The notes: generated from the sequence alone by a model not told the origin. A stretch of DNA of 64,000 nucleotides from Sphingobacterium sp. ML3W (GCF_029542085.1 NZ_CP107036.1:1612001-1676000); one strand, 5' to 3'. Numbered from the stretch's first letter, positions 18,443 through 27,970 are shown. Made by a program: numbers and translations.

Positions 18443-18512
18443 TAGGGAGTGTAACTCAAACTGTGTCATTGGATATTTACCCTAAATCTAAAAGCCTCTA
18501 TCAAGTTTGAGC
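18443..18512. repeat. Solo IS-end repeat, copy 1
   Basis: This 70-base segment beginning TAGGGAGTGTAACTCAAACT is identical to 40863-40932 at 68 of 70 positions by my alignment. Copy 2 forms the terminal end of an IS256-type remnant. Here no transposase remains, so this is a solo end left by deletion. The segment contains CTCAAACT and AGTTTGAG as inverted arms. The inner edge touches the stop codon of the gene at 18512. Confidence 0.75.
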
Positions 18513-18934
18513 TATTTATACCTAGAAAACCAAACGCTATCTATAAAAGGGCCCTTTGCATCATTCATCTTTTTTGTACGGTACAGAATAAACTTCCCGG
18601 AAGGCAGGATCTCCGCATAGGGGGCTCGCAGATCTGTATTACTTTGCAACATGATCAATTTATTCCCTCTCGGCCAGGCTTTATAGGCGTCAATCATTGG
18701 TTCCTTGCCCTGACCATTGTCCTGCCAGTCGTTGATGGTAAAATGATCCTGTCCCCGTTCATGATGGATCGATAGATGCCTTTTATTTTTTTTATCGAAC
18801 CAATTGCCTTCGATACTTTGAACATCTATCTTGTGGTTTTTCTTATTCTGAGCGTTGCAAATGCTGTGAGCGAAAAAAAGCACATAACCCATAATAAAAA
18901 GATATAACTTAATATTTATCATACTCTTATCCAT
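18512..18934 (-). CDS. Hypothetical secreted protein
   Basis: This 140-residue protein has an N-terminal signal (LYLFIMGYVLFFAHSICNAQ) and a mature part of about 110 residues with alternating beta-type segments, such as IEGNWFDKKNKRHLSIHHE. It may be a small periplasmic lipocalin-like or beta-barrel protein, but I recognise no family. The stop codon falls at the inner boundary of the IS-end repeat, so the natural C-terminus may have been altered. Confidence 0.6.
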   Translation of the reverse strand: MDKSMINIKLYLFIMGYVLFFAHSICNAQNKKNHKIDVQSIEGNWFDKKNKRHLSIHHERGQDHFTINDWQDNGQGKEPMIDAYKAWPRGNKLIMLQSNTDLRAPYAEILPSGKFILYRTKKMNDAKGPFIDSVWFSRYK

Positions 18935-19085
18935 TTAATTACTACTAGTTTGATATGTTCTTAAATTTTTACATTTAACTCTTTTAAAATCAACACTTTT
19001 TTGAAAATTCATTTTATGCCGACTAATTAAGGCATTAGTTAATTTGATGCAAATAATATTCGCTGAAAGTTCAAAGCTATTAACC

Positions 19086-20558
19086 TTACAATGAATTGTC
19101 TGTTGGCTCAAAACTTGATATTTCGTCGTATTTAGGCTTAACCACAATGTTTCCTTTTAGATTGATAAGCCCTATTTTGAAATGAGATACGTTTTCATTA
19201 CTATTACTGAGAGGACGAAACTGGATTAAACCAAATTGGTACGACATGTATTTTCGGCCTTTGTTCTGGCTAGCATTAAAAGGTAATTGTTTGTTTAAAC
19301 CGACAAGTCCCAATGGTTCGCCTTCAGCATTCATCAGGGCAAACAAACCATTTCCCAAGTCGGCAAGCCCCTTATCCTCTTTTTCAAAGGATAAAATCTT
19401 TTTTCCTTGGGGAGTAATAAGTAGGGTTTCATTTGGATTTTTAATGCTAATAGCCATAAGATGCTTACTGTCTAAAAGTACGAGCTGTTTCCAATTGTAA
19501 CCCAGTACTAATTCTCCCTTGGTATTAATTAAAGCGTGGTCCAGTTCTCCATCGTCTTTATTGTCAAACCTGGCTACTACCGCCATACCCTCATAAAATT
19601 CGGTCGCTTTGGCCAGCCCTACCTCCACCACCTCTTTTCCTTTTGTATTGATATAGCCATAGTTGGGATAAAACTCCTTGAAATCCTTATCTTCCTTATA
19701 AATCATAACCCTGGCTAAGCCGTTGTTAAAGCGTGAAATCTCTTTATAAATTGGCGGCGTGATCATTTGTCCCTTGGTGTTCATTAGCCCTAGGAGCAAC
19801 TCTCCTTCTGGCAGCCAAAAGCTGAACAAGCCATTCGAAAAAGTATCATCTATATCATATTTGGCATCTGTAACTATTTCTCCCTTCAGGTTGATAATCC
19901 TGCCAATACTATTTTTATTATACTTTTTGGAAGTATATTTCTCCCACACCTGCGCAAATCCATTTTCAAAGGCTTTTGCATTTACGTATTGAAGTTTAAT
20001 TACTTCTTCGCCTTTTAAATTGATATAGCCATACAAATCATTTTTAGCTACTACTGCCAGTCCTTGTGAAAAATGTCCTATCTTATCGTACACGGGCTGT
20101 ACCACTATTTTCCCGCTCGTATTGATAAAGCCCCATTTTCCATTTATCTCAACGCCTGCAATTCCTTCACTAAAAAAAGTGGTATTCGTAAACTGAACAG
20201 GAATAGCCAATGCCCCAGATGTATCGCAATAGCCCCATTTGCCCTTTCCTTCTTTTTTTATATCAACGGTTTTGTATTGCTCATTATGCTTGACAGAATC
20301 TTTTGGATTTACGTTCGATGGCGCAACCAACACCACTGGATCGGCATCAGGTACATACTTACCTATATTTACGGGCACAAGGTTATTGCCCCAAGAACCG
20401 GCATCGTCATAAACAGGAGGAATTACCTCACGACCAAAAGCATCAATAAATCCACATTTTCCATCTAGGCGAACCAAGGCCAAGTGCTTTTTTTCTTTTT
20501 GTGCAAATGTGACTGAATAAAATCCGATCAATAGCAATAACAACAATGGAAATTTCAT
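19086..20558 (-). CDS. Secreted WG-repeat protein
   Basis: This 490-residue protein has a signal peptide (MKFPLLLLLLIGFYSVTFAQ) and consecutive WG (KWGFI) beta repeats from about residue 25 to the end. Examples are GKCGFIDAFGREVIPPVYDD, GKWGYCDTSGALAIPVQF and GKWGFINTSGKIVVQPVYD. The repeats form beta-propeller or solenoid structures and are common in secreted Bacteroidota proteins; a specific role is unknown. About 550 bases of its middle are duplicated as a broken copy at 1802-2395. The gene is intact here and stands alone on the minus strand. Confidence 0.88.
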   Translation of the reverse strand: MKFPLLLLLLIGFYSVTFAQKEKKHLALVRLDGKCGFIDAFGREVIPPVYDDAGSWGNNLVPVNIGKYVPDADPVVLVAPSNVNPKDSVKHNEQYKTVDIKKEGKGKWGYCDTSGALAIPVQFTNTTFFSEGIAGVEINGKWGFINTSGKIVVQPVYDKIGHFSQGLAVVAKNDLYGYINLKGEEVIKLQYVNAKAFENGFAQVWEKYTSKKYNKNSIGRIINLKGEIVTDAKYDIDDTFSNGLFSFWLPEGELLLGLMNTKGQMITPPIYKEISRFNNGLARVMIYKEDKDFKEFYPNYGYINTKGKEVVEVGLAKATEFYEGMAVVARFDNKDDGELDHALINTKGELVLGYNWKQLVLLDSKHLMAISIKNPNETLLITPQGKKILSFEKEDKGLADLGNGLFALMNAEGEPLGLVGLNKQLPFNASQNKGRKYMSYQFGLIQFRPLSNSNENVSHFKIGLINLKGNIVVKPKYDEISSFEPTDNSL

Positions 20559-20823
20559 ATAAGAAGTTGTTTATAGAAATTAAATCTACTTAATTTATCC
20601 GTCCCATCCAACCGCAGTCTAACTAACAGTTTTCACCTCTTATTTCTCGCCAAATATGAACCCCACATTTGACATATTTTTATTTACCCATATTTTTATA
20701 AGGCTGGAAAATGGTCTGTGAACGACAAACTGATCTTATTATAATTCTTCAAATTATGTTAAGAAAAAGCCGTGTGACAATGCTAGTTTTTAAGTAATTT
20801 TAAATAACAGAAAAACTGAAGTG

Positions 20824-21168
20824 ATGGCTTATAACAATGAACTTGTCAACCGCGTCCGTGAAAGACTTGCAATCGAAGAAAATATCGAAATTGAGGAAAA
20901 GAAAATGTTTAGCGGGCTATCTTTTCTTGTGAATGGGAAAATGTGTATCAATATCAGCCATGACAATCTGATGTGCCGCTATAACGCTGAACTGGAAGAT
21001 GAGGTTTCGGAAAAACAAGGTTTCTTACCAATGATAATGAAAGGAAAGCAACTAAAAGGCTATTGTTATGTAGAACCTATCGGTTTTCAATACCATGATG
21101 ATTTTGAATATTGGATAAAAATCTGTCTTGATTATAACCCAGCTGCAAAAGCTTCGAAGAAGAAATGA
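20824..21168 (+). CDS. TfoX N-terminal-domain protein
   Basis: This 114-residue protein consists of a TfoX_N domain, with EEKKMFSGLSFLVNGKMCI near residues 24-42, VEPIG, and a lysine-rich tail. In gammaproteobacteria TfoX controls competence, but stand-alone TfoX_N proteins in Bacteroidota are mostly uncharacterised, and I do not infer competence. The ATG at 20824 follows an overlapping GTG at 20821; either may start translation. Confidence 0.82.
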   Translation: MAYNNELVNRVRERLAIEENIEIEEKKMFSGLSFLVNGKMCINISHDNLMCRYNAELEDEVSEKQGFLPMIMKGKQLKGYCYVEPIGFQYHDDFEYWIKICLDYNPAAKASKKK

Positions 21169-21222
21169 AAATGAACCTGAGGTAATATAATTCAGATAAG
21201 ATAACATCGCTGGCATTCATCA

Positions 21223-21444
21223 ATGTCCCAATTACAATCCCTGAAAAATTTGGATACGAAGATTAGAACCACCGAATTAGAGTTCTGCGCGATGGCTTTC
21301 CTGAACTTCTCAACAAAAAATATTGCAGAATATACCTACGAGACCATTTGCGCCGTACAGATCCGTAAAAATAGATTGCGTAAAAAATTTGAGATACCTT
21401 CCGATGAGGATTTTAATAACTGGATGCGCGAGTTGGGTAAATAA
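21223..21444 (+). pseudogene. C-terminal HTH fragment of a TPR-type regulator
   Basis: The 73-residue frame carries TELEFCAMAFLNFSTKNIAE, then RKNRLRKKFEIPSDEDFNNW. This matches the LuxR-like helix-turn-helix end of Bacteroidota tetratricopeptide regulators, where LTPxELxLCAL and STKEIAE are typical. A complete regulator of this type is several hundred residues long and begins with TPRs, none of which are present. I treat it as a truncated remnant that still has an ATG. Confidence 0.5.
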
Positions 21445-21548
21445 AAGTGTACTTTGAGGGAGATAACAACCTTCAGGCGCTAACAAATCACACTTTAAGA
21501 ACAGAACTATAACTAGCAATAATAATTGCGTTTTTAAGGATTTACCAC

Positions 21549-21884
21549 TTATTTTTCAAAAAGATTCAAGCTTTTGCACCATGAAAAAAAAGCAGAAATA
21601 GCATTCCGATTCAAGCAATTATATTTATATATCCTGTGCGGAAAAGGAATTGCATTGGAGTAAACACCATCATTACAAAAGTGTATAAACAATTTTGTCT
21701 TGACTATATTCTCCCTGGAAAAGCTTTTGTTATCCAAAAAAATAATGCAATCCGCACAAATGCTATTATCATTATTTGTATACTCCTTCTGTATCGAAAT
21801 TTTAATGCTATTGTCCCAGAAAAAACTTATAATGTCATAGGTCAACTCCTCCTCATTATTATTTTCTATTACTAAATAATTCAT
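21549..21884 (-). CDS. Hypothetical small protein
   Basis: This 111-residue frame with an ATG start has a plausible composition: an acidic N-terminus, then CADCIIFLDNKSF and a basic, aromatic C-terminal half (HRIYKYNCLN). I recognise no family, and the mid-protein cysteines (CADC) could be structural. The next annotated gene lies about 280 bases away, so it is isolated. It could be a real orphan or a chance frame in A/T-rich DNA. Confidence 0.42.
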   Translation of the reverse strand: MNYLVIENNNEEELTYDIISFFWDNSIKISIQKEYTNNDNSICADCIIFLDNKSFSRENIVKTKLFIHFCNDGVYSNAIPFPHRIYKYNCLNRNAISAFFSWCKSLNLFEK

Positions 21885-22167
21885 ATTCTCTTTTAAATTT
21901 TTAAAATCTCTTCGCTTAAAACCTACCTAAACAACACTTAACTAACGTATCAGCTGGGTGTTTAAAATATTTCTAGGGTATCTTAAAAGCATAGTCTAAT
22001 AATTTGAAAAAGAATTCCAAATTATTTTTTTTTCTTTATCCTGCAGAAAAAAGAAATAGGACGATTTCGTCAATTCGAAATCTATTAAAGGCGTTAATAT
22101 AACAATATAGATAACACTGCTTTTTGTTAAAAAACCTTTTCAATCTCAATTAGTCTAAAACCATATT

Positions 22168-23097
22168 TTAATTTAAATATTTCAAAAACCAATCAACAGC
22201 TGCCTTACATGCAATTTGGAAATGTTCAATGTATGGAGAAAAATGTCCGCCCGGAATTATTTCCAATGCTTTTGGCTCTAAAGTTTTTTCGTATGCCTTT
22301 AAACAAAGGTCGGTCGGTGTAACATTATCATTCAGCGCTACAATATACATAATCGGTGTAGGACTAATACGCGACACATAGATATCAGGCTCATACATAC
22401 GGCTATACTCTGTGGCTCGAAGAGTTACCTCGTTACGAAATGTCTTTGAAAATTTAAACGCTCCCATATAATATTCTTTTGCCTCGAGCATTGGATAGAG
22501 GGGGTTTTGTTCCGTATCACCTACGAGTGCTCTCATTAATGGCTCCTTTCCATTAAAGCGGTCAAGTCTATCTTTCTCAACGATCTCCCAATAGATAGCC
22601 AAATTCTCGGCAGGCATTCTTCTTAATCCAGATTTAAAACCACTGACAGTAGGAACTTGTGATACGACACATTTAACTCTTCTATCTGTTGCGGCCGTCA
22701 CAATAACGTGCCCACCAGAGAAACTCGTTCCCCAAATCCCTATTTTTTCATTATCAACTTTATTTAAGGTATAGGCATAAGTAATGCTGTTTTTATAATC
22801 TTCTATTTGCATATAAGGATTGACTTCTTGTCGTGGTAATCCCCCACTTTCTCCCAAATTTCGGTAATCAAAAAGGATAACAATAAAGCCATTTTCGGCA
22901 AATTTCTCAGCGAATTTGTCTATATAAGCTTCTTTAGTAAGACCAAAGCCATGAGCCATAATAATAACAGGGCATTTTCCTTCTCTTAAGGGAGTATACT
23001 GTAACGCTGAAATTTTTACTCCTTCACTTTTATAATTTACTTTTTCTGTCTGATAAGTGTACATAATCTTGACTTTTTGTTCCATCTGGAGAAACAT
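22168..23097 (-). CDS. Alpha/beta hydrolase (dienelactone-hydrolase-like)
   Basis: This 309-residue cytoplasmic hydrolase has MAHGFGLTKEAYIDKFAEKF forming the oxyanion region and LFDYRNLGES. The nucleophile elbow is GTSFSGGHVIVTA (Ser in GTSFSGG), the likely acid is in LNDNVTPTDL, and the histidine is in IPGGHFSPY. Relatives act on esters, acetyl-xylan-like or lactone substrates. Start candidates are MFLQ at 23097, MEQK at 23085 and MYTY further in; no ribosome-binding site decides between them. The AraC-type gene at 23200 lies upstream on the same strand about 100 bases away and may control it. Confidence 0.88.
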   Translation of the reverse strand: MFLQMEQKVKIMYTYQTEKVNYKSEGVKISALQYTPLREGKCPVIIMAHGFGLTKEAYIDKFAEKFAENGFIVILFDYRNLGESGGLPRQEVNPYMQIEDYKNSITYAYTLNKVDNEKIGIWGTSFSGGHVIVTAATDRRVKCVVSQVPTVSGFKSGLRRMPAENLAIYWEIVEKDRLDRFNGKEPLMRALVGDTEQNPLYPMLEAKEYYMGAFKFSKTFRNEVTLRATEYSRMYEPDIYVSRISPTPIMYIVALNDNVTPTDLCLKAYEKTLEPKALEIIPGGHFSPYIEHFQIACKAAVDWFLKYLN

Positions 23098-23199
23098 TGT
23101 TGCTAGTTCTCAGAGAATAGAATTGTTTACTTCACTGCTTTTGAATTATTTTACATCAAAATTAGCTGGAAGAAAGAAGAAGGGGTTGTTCTAAAGGCT

Positions 23200-24057
23200 C
23201 TAAGTTTTGTCGTTTTGGTTCACAGGTTGTTCTCGAAAGAATGATGGCGTAATTTTGAAATGTCTCCTAAAAGATTTATCAAATAGGGATAACGACTCGA
23301 ATCCGCTTTCAAATGCAATTTCAGATATACTCTTATTTGTATTTAATAATAGAACACAGGCATCTGAAAGCTTACGGGAGACAATCCATTTCGCAGGAGA
23401 GCTTTGAAATATCCTGTTAAAATCCCTTTTAAATGTGGATAGGCTTCGATTTGAAAACTTTGCAAGTTGATCAATCGTATAATTCTCTTTGTACAATTTT
23501 TCTACCATGTCTTCCAAATCGTTTCTTTCATAAATAATAGTACTGAAAAATTGTCTAGTATATGGATATGTACTTAAAAGGAGATAAATAAGCTCATTCA
23601 CTTTTAAAGTAAGAATGGTTTGGTTGTTTTCATTTTCTTGAATATAAACTACATATTGAACAACAAAGCTCTCAATGGTTTTATTTTTATTGAGAACGAG
23701 TATCTGCTGATTTAATGCTTTGATGTTAGGTTGATTGGTATCTATACTTACATCATCAAATAGTTTCATTTTTTTTATAAATGTATCGTTAAAGTAAATA
23801 ACAATCGCTTCAAAAACACCATCCTCAGCAAGATACTCGGTCATATTATGAATCCCTTTCTTTACTATCAAAAGTTGTCTGTTGTTCACTTCCAATATCT
23901 CCTTATCTCGGAAAATTATTTTTTTCCCTTTAATAACGAAAACGAACGCGTTTTCTTGCATCAGAATATATTGTTTAGTAGACACTGTATTGGTTTTCCA
24001 TCTTGCAAACAGTAGTTTATTATTCTCTAGAATTTTTTCTTTTGGGAATTGTTTCAT
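23200..24057 (-). CDS. AraC-family transcriptional regulator (ExsA-like C-terminus)
   Basis: This 285-residue regulator has a C-terminal DNA-binding half. It contains TIDQLAKFSNRSLSTFKRDF, the recognition helix region WIVSRKLSDACVLL, and a second helix-turn-helix in SISEIAFESGFESLSLFDKS. The N-terminal half has the cupin-like layout seen in AraC proteins that sense small ligands (VFVIKGKKIIFRDKEILEV). The gene at 55044 belongs to the same sub-type. It is located upstream of the alpha/beta hydrolase on the same strand. Confidence 0.88.
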   Translation of the reverse strand: MKQFPKEKILENNKLLFARWKTNTVSTKQYILMQENAFVFVIKGKKIIFRDKEILEVNNRQLLIVKKGIHNMTEYLAEDGVFEAIVIYFNDTFIKKMKLFDDVSIDTNQPNIKALNQQILVLNKNKTIESFVVQYVVYIQENENNQTILTLKVNELIYLLLSTYPYTRQFFSTIIYERNDLEDMVEKLYKENYTIDQLAKFSNRSLSTFKRDFNRIFQSSPAKWIVSRKLSDACVLLLNTNKSISEIAFESGFESLSLFDKSFRRHFKITPSFFREQPVNQNDKT

Positions 24058-24257
24058 TCTGGTTGTACTCTGATTTCGGTACTAAATATATAAATAACTT
24101 TTTTCTATTTCTGTCGAGACAAAACACTTAGAAAAACAGTAGATCGTTCAGCCTTACTATAAGTACCCCATTTTTCAACATCCAAAATGGATATGCAACT
24201 ATCAGTACAATTTTGTGGCTATAACCGGCATTAGCATGGCCTCGAGAGCAAAATAGC

Positions 24258-24707
24258 CTATCTTTTTACCCGAATAATATATCCGTCAATCGCATATTTG
24301 CCCCCGCCTTCAACTACCAAAGCTAAAGCAATTCCGATAGCCATTAAATCAAACTGACAACCTTCCCCCTGCTGTGTTCCCATCCAATTCATAAAAAATC
24401 CATATTGTAAATGGGTCGTAAACATAATTCCCAGCATCAGACCGATATAAGCTATAGCCCAAAACCTAGTCGCAAAACCAAAGATTAAACATATAGCACC
24501 AACACATTCAGTCATAATGACCAAGAATGCTACAATTGTCGGAAGATGCATCTGTTCTGTAAAAATTTTCATCATCTGGCTGAAGCCTGCTCCGCCAAAC
24601 CACCCTACTGTTTTTTGCATGCCGTGCGGAAAAAAAATAATACCTAAGGTCAATCTTAAAATAAATCCTGTTAATGTATTCTGTGTTCTAAAAAATAAAT
24701 TGTTCAT
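24258..24707 (-). CDS. DoxX-family membrane protein
   Basis: This 149-residue inner-membrane protein has four predicted helices. It contains TLGIIFFPHGMQKTVGW (the DoxX hallmark PHG near the first helix), then VAFLVIMTECVGAICLIFGF, FWAIAYIGLMLGIMF and a final helix with GIALALVVEGG. DoxX-like proteins occur in redox and detoxification settings and may handle quinones or thiosulfate, but the function here is open. I prefer the ATG at 24705-24707 (MNNLFFRTQ), because the longer frame begins with a TTG and adds a non-family lysine-rich extension. Confidence 0.88.
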   Translation of the reverse strand: MNNLFFRTQNTLTGFILRLTLGIIFFPHGMQKTVGWFGGAGFSQMMKIFTEQMHLPTIVAFLVIMTECVGAICLIFGFATRFWAIAYIGLMLGIMFTTHLQYGFFMNWMGTQQGEGCQFDLMAIGIALALVVEGGGKYAIDGYIIRVKR

Positions 24708-24803
24708 AATTTTAACGATATATTTATTATTGCTGTTTTTTATTGGAGTGATTATTTTCATTGACTTTTTCAATTAATTTGATTGCAATAGAGAGAAGGA
24801 TAA

Positions 24804-25466
24804 CTAATTAAAGACATTTGCTGCTACAAAGACACCATAATTTGCTTTAGTATTTCTTGTAGGACCATATGCATCCCAGTTGGCTCCTAAGCCAAATCGA
24901 AATTCTTTAGAGCTAATCCCCACCCGTAGCATGAGATAGCTCCGAGCATGATCTCCACTGTTGATGGTGGCACAATATAGTCCCTGAGCCCGGGTGTATA
25001 GATTCCAAAACTCATTTAGTTGTGGCTTGTATTCAACTAAGGCAAAACCTTCCCAATTGCTATTATTAGCTAAATCAATCCTTGGCATCAATGTAACTAA
25101 AAACTGCTTAGAAGAATATGAGTACATTAGTGCGGTATTGGGGCGTACTCCCGAACTGGGTGTGTAATGGGTGCCTGCCAACACACTGAAGCCCTTCGCA
25201 AAATGATATGTGAGATGGATTTGATTCATCATATCTTTGGAATTAGTTTCGTTCCAGCGCGAAGAAAAATTGGTTACACTGAATATACCCAATTTTGGGA
25301 ATGACCGAAACGCCTTATTAACGGTCATTTGGGATGCATAGCCATTATTCCCTACCAAAACCTCAACAACAACTGGTGGATTTTTAAATTCCGGAACGGG
25401 ATGTTCTTGGGCCTTGAGGTAATTTGAAAGAAGTAATACACATACGATTAAAAGTGGACTTTTCAT
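24804..25466 (-). CDS. Hypothetical secreted/outer-membrane protein
   Basis: This 220-residue protein has a signal peptide (MKSPLLIVCVLLLSNYLKAQ). The mature part has alternating beta segments ending in an aromatic terminus (VFVAANVFN), which would suit a small outer-membrane beta-barrel. I recognise no named family. The start at 25466 is chosen because it gives the signal peptide directly. It is followed by the DoxX gene and preceded by an AraC gene, all on the minus strand, so the three may be linked. Confidence 0.65.
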   Translation of the reverse strand: MKSPLLIVCVLLLSNYLKAQEHPVPEFKNPPVVVEVLVGNNGYASQMTVNKAFRSFPKLGIFSVTNFSSRWNETNSKDMMNQIHLTYHFAKGFSVLAGTHYTPSSGVRPNTALMYSYSSKQFLVTLMPRIDLANNSNWEGFALVEYKPQLNEFWNLYTRAQGLYCATINSGDHARSYLMLRVGISSKEFRFGLGANWDAYGPTRNTKANYGVFVAANVFN

Positions 25467-25545
25467 GATTTTATCTGTTCTTAAATATTGACAATACAAA
25501 GTTCAGTATGTGAACTATGAAATATTAGAACAGATAAATCATTAA

Positions 25546-26439
25546 TCAGGACAAACCAATCATATTACGATATTCCGAAGGAGTATAATGTGCATGCTTT
25601 CTAAAAAAACGGGAAAAATATGAAATATCTTCAAATCCCAGTGAGTAGGCTACTTCAGAGATTGCATATTGGGGCAGTGATAATAATGCCTTTGCTTCCA
25701 TTAACAGTGCTTCATTTATTAGTTCAGAAGCCGTTTTACCGGTTGTAATTTTTACGCATTTATTTAGGTGATTGGGAGACACATGCAATAGCTCCGCATA
25801 CACTTGTATGACGTGGGTATCTTGAATATGTGACGTAATTAGCTTTCGGAACCGCTGTGTAATGGTTTCTCTTGGTGAAAAGATAGGAATAGGTAATGTT
25901 TTTATAAAATGGACAAGCTCCCCTATGAAGGTATTTAGATACAATTTTAACAAATATTGATTGTCATCCGATCCATATAAATTCATTGAATGTTTTAAAA
26001 GTATTTCGATTCTCTTAGAATGTCCATCGTCTAATTCGAATGAATGGGTATTCAATAATTCCGACAAATGATAAATTTCCTGTACTCTTTTCAACCCACT
26101 TCCTTCAGTAATAAAATCATCCGAAAAGTGACAATAATAACCTTCTATATCCTTCGAGCTATATAGGAGGGTTCTGATTTTATACGCAGGCAAAATCATG
26201 CAGGTACCGGATGTAAGTGTAGAAATATCCGAGCATACCATTTTATCTAATTTACCTTTACTGATGAAAACAAAATCATTTACTGTCTTGCGATGTGGTA
26301 AGGATGGCATAATTGTTTTTTCATCTAACACAGAAAGCGGTTCGATAAAAAAATCATTAAAAATCTTCCTTGTATTTGGACGCTCCACATTGATAATTGC
26401 CTTGAAATTATCTGGCTGATATTCAGGTATGCGATTCAT
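25546..26439 (-). CDS. AraC-family transcriptional regulator
   Basis: This 297-residue regulator has a C-terminal DNA-binding domain from about residue 195. QVYAELLHVSPNHLNKCVK is followed by AISEVAYSLGFEDISYFSRF and the terminal TPSEYRNMI. The N-terminal half is a ligand-sensing region. The next genes downstream on the same strand are the secreted protein and DoxX, and the start lies beside a 500-base gene-free stretch, so promoters are probably in 26440-26600. Confidence 0.9.
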   Translation of the reverse strand: MNRIPEYQPDNFKAIINVERPNTRKIFNDFFIEPLSVLDEKTIMPSLPHRKTVNDFVFISKGKLDKMVCSDISTLTSGTCMILPAYKIRTLLYSSKDIEGYYCHFSDDFITEGSGLKRVQEIYHLSELLNTHSFELDDGHSKRIEILLKHSMNLYGSDDNQYLLKLYLNTFIGELVHFIKTLPIPIFSPRETITQRFRKLITSHIQDTHVIQVYAELLHVSPNHLNKCVKITTGKTASELINEALLMEAKALLSLPQYAISEVAYSLGFEDISYFSRFFRKHAHYTPSEYRNMIGLS

Positions 26440-26945
26440 TTTCGGTCAACGGACTAATTTTGTGATTTCATAACTATAAATACTCTCCTCACAATGGTAC
26501 AACAAATAATGATATAAGATAGCGCATTGGTTGAATTTACTTCAATTTATTTCGCACACACACCATTAAACAACTCACTACCAATCATCTATCTGGAATT
26601 TTAAATTTAAGCATTTGCTTCCTCAAGCCACAAGTCACCATTGACAATTGCATATATTACTTTATCCCTGATTTCAATAGGATACCTTCTTCTATCATTA
26701 TTTTTCACATTAATCCAAAATAAGTTTAGTCAAATAGTTTATTTTATCAATACCAGATCTATCCATCCAAATTTTTCGGCACTTTTAATAAACCATACTT
26801 TTTGTTGATCATAATTTATTTTTAATATGATACAAAATTCTTTTAAATTATGCCCTTAATTGTATTAAAATCAGTTTTTTTTGTATTCATATTTTTTAGG
26901 TCGGTAATTTCCTATAGGGGAAAATCGGTTTTTTGTTAAACATTT
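26440..26945. other. Gene-poor stretch
   Basis: About 500 A/T-rich bases between the AraC start and the RND remnant. I see no credible open frame or repeat in it; it would hold the AraC promoter. Confidence 0.5.
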
Positions 26946-27602
26946 TTAGCTGTCTATATTAGCCTTTACATTTGGCCCCATAGGAACTATATAAGGGACT
27001 GGCTTCCTATATTGCCATTGAAAAGTGTATTCATTACTTTTCGTTATTTTTTCTTCGATCTGTGGTGGGATGAGCCTGTACATTACTGGTGTTACAATCC
27101 TTGATAGGATTGTTGAACTTATAAGCCCGCCAATAAGTACAATCGCCAAGGGGGCAATAAGCGGATTGGGATTAATGCAATAGGTATCAATCCACAGATA
27201 GCGGTAATAGATGTAAGACAACAGGTAAAAACCGTGTCTCGCCCGCTATATGAATAGCTTAATCCAAGGAGTGGCCCTCAACCCTAAGCTAGTTTGTAAA
27301 ATCCACGAGGAGGAGCGAATTCTTAACCTGTATTCCTGACGGGCCGATAAAACCGATGATAGAAACCAAAGACATGGGATTGCCGGTTAAAAGCAGCGCT
27401 ATTGCACCACCCAATATACCTAACGGAATAATGGATAATAATCCCCTTGAAATTCTTAAACTGTAAAAGGAGCACGCCTATAAAAAGGAAGCCACTTAAT
27501 AATATGACCGAAAAGAAGTTGCCTCCCAGGACATCGCCTTCCGACTCGACCTCACCCGACAATTTATAATAGTACCCCGGTGGAAGCTTTAATCGGTCGA
27601 CG
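26946..27602 (-). pseudogene. Frameshifted remnant of an RND efflux transporter
   Basis: Minus-strand translation in three different frames gives pieces of the inner-membrane RND (CusA/AcrB-like) family in correct order. They are KLSGEVESEGDVLGG and FKNFKGIIIHYS; then GILGGAIALLLTGNPMSLVS with IGFIGPSGIQVKNSLLLVDF; then TSITAICGLIPIAL; and finally LIAPLAIVLIGGLISSTILS with the C-terminal IVTPVMYRLIPPQIEE. At least two frameshifts separate these pieces, near 27440 and 27180. Only the last third of the protein remains, so it is a truncated, inactivated gene and no working pump is encoded. Confidence 0.75.
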
Positions 27603-27739
27603 AAACGCTAAGAAAAACCATTGAAATCCTTGAAACAAAAGAGTTCTTACAAAATAATGGACACTTTAAAACCATTGAAACCTATCATAGGCAAAGAGTT
27701 ATGGAATTTGTGTGTTTCTCCCCTTTATTGTGGCTTTGA
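27602..27739 (+). other. Short coding-like fragment on the plus strand
   Basis: An open stretch of 46 codons starts at GAA 27602, shortly after a TAA, and ends with TGA at 27737-27739. It encodes LRKTIEILETKEFLQNNGHF and then YHRQRVMEFV. There is no start codon and I recognise no family. It is probably another gene scrap between the RND and LRR remnants. Confidence 0.25.
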
Positions 27740-27756
27740 TGGATGTCTAGTAAAAA

Positions 27757-27870
27757 ATTGCTGATCCAAGTTATATCTGTCAAGGAGTTATCTTCGGAAA
27801 GATACATTCTTTCTAGGACTGTAACTCCGGTAATGTACAAGTTAGTAAGTCAACAGTTGCTTTGTAATTT
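27757..27870 (-). pseudogene. Second leucine-rich-repeat remnant
   Basis: The minus strand encodes DLLTCTLPELQS, then (after a one-base shift at a TAG) LERMYLSEDNSLTDITWISN. The last part matches the LRR remnant at 14652-15007, with about 45 nearly identical bases around SLTDIT. At the tryptophan codon TGG the other copy has TGA. Both copies are broken, so this family of genes has been duplicated and lost more than once. Confidence 0.55.
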
Positions 27871-27880
27871 CTAACATAAT

Positions 27881-27920
27881 TAATAAAAAATGACTACTAA
27901 ATAGTAGTCATTTTTTATTA
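27881..27920. terminator. Perfect 19-bp palindromic terminator
   Basis: TAATAAAAAATGACTACTA (27881-27899) and its exact reverse complement (27902-27920) are separated by two bases, and each arm ends in an A/T run. It works equally in both directions. It lies downstream of the SDR at 27971 (minus strand) and so should end that transcript. Confidence 0.85.
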
Positions 27921-27970
27921 ATAGGGCTTAAATCGCTATGACAAATCTCCATTTCTTTATATAATAAAAA

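Noticed and set aside
20824..21168. TfoX-domain protein as a competence activator
   Set aside because: Only the N-terminal domain is present and no competence genes are nearby; the link to natural transformation is from gammaproteobacteria.
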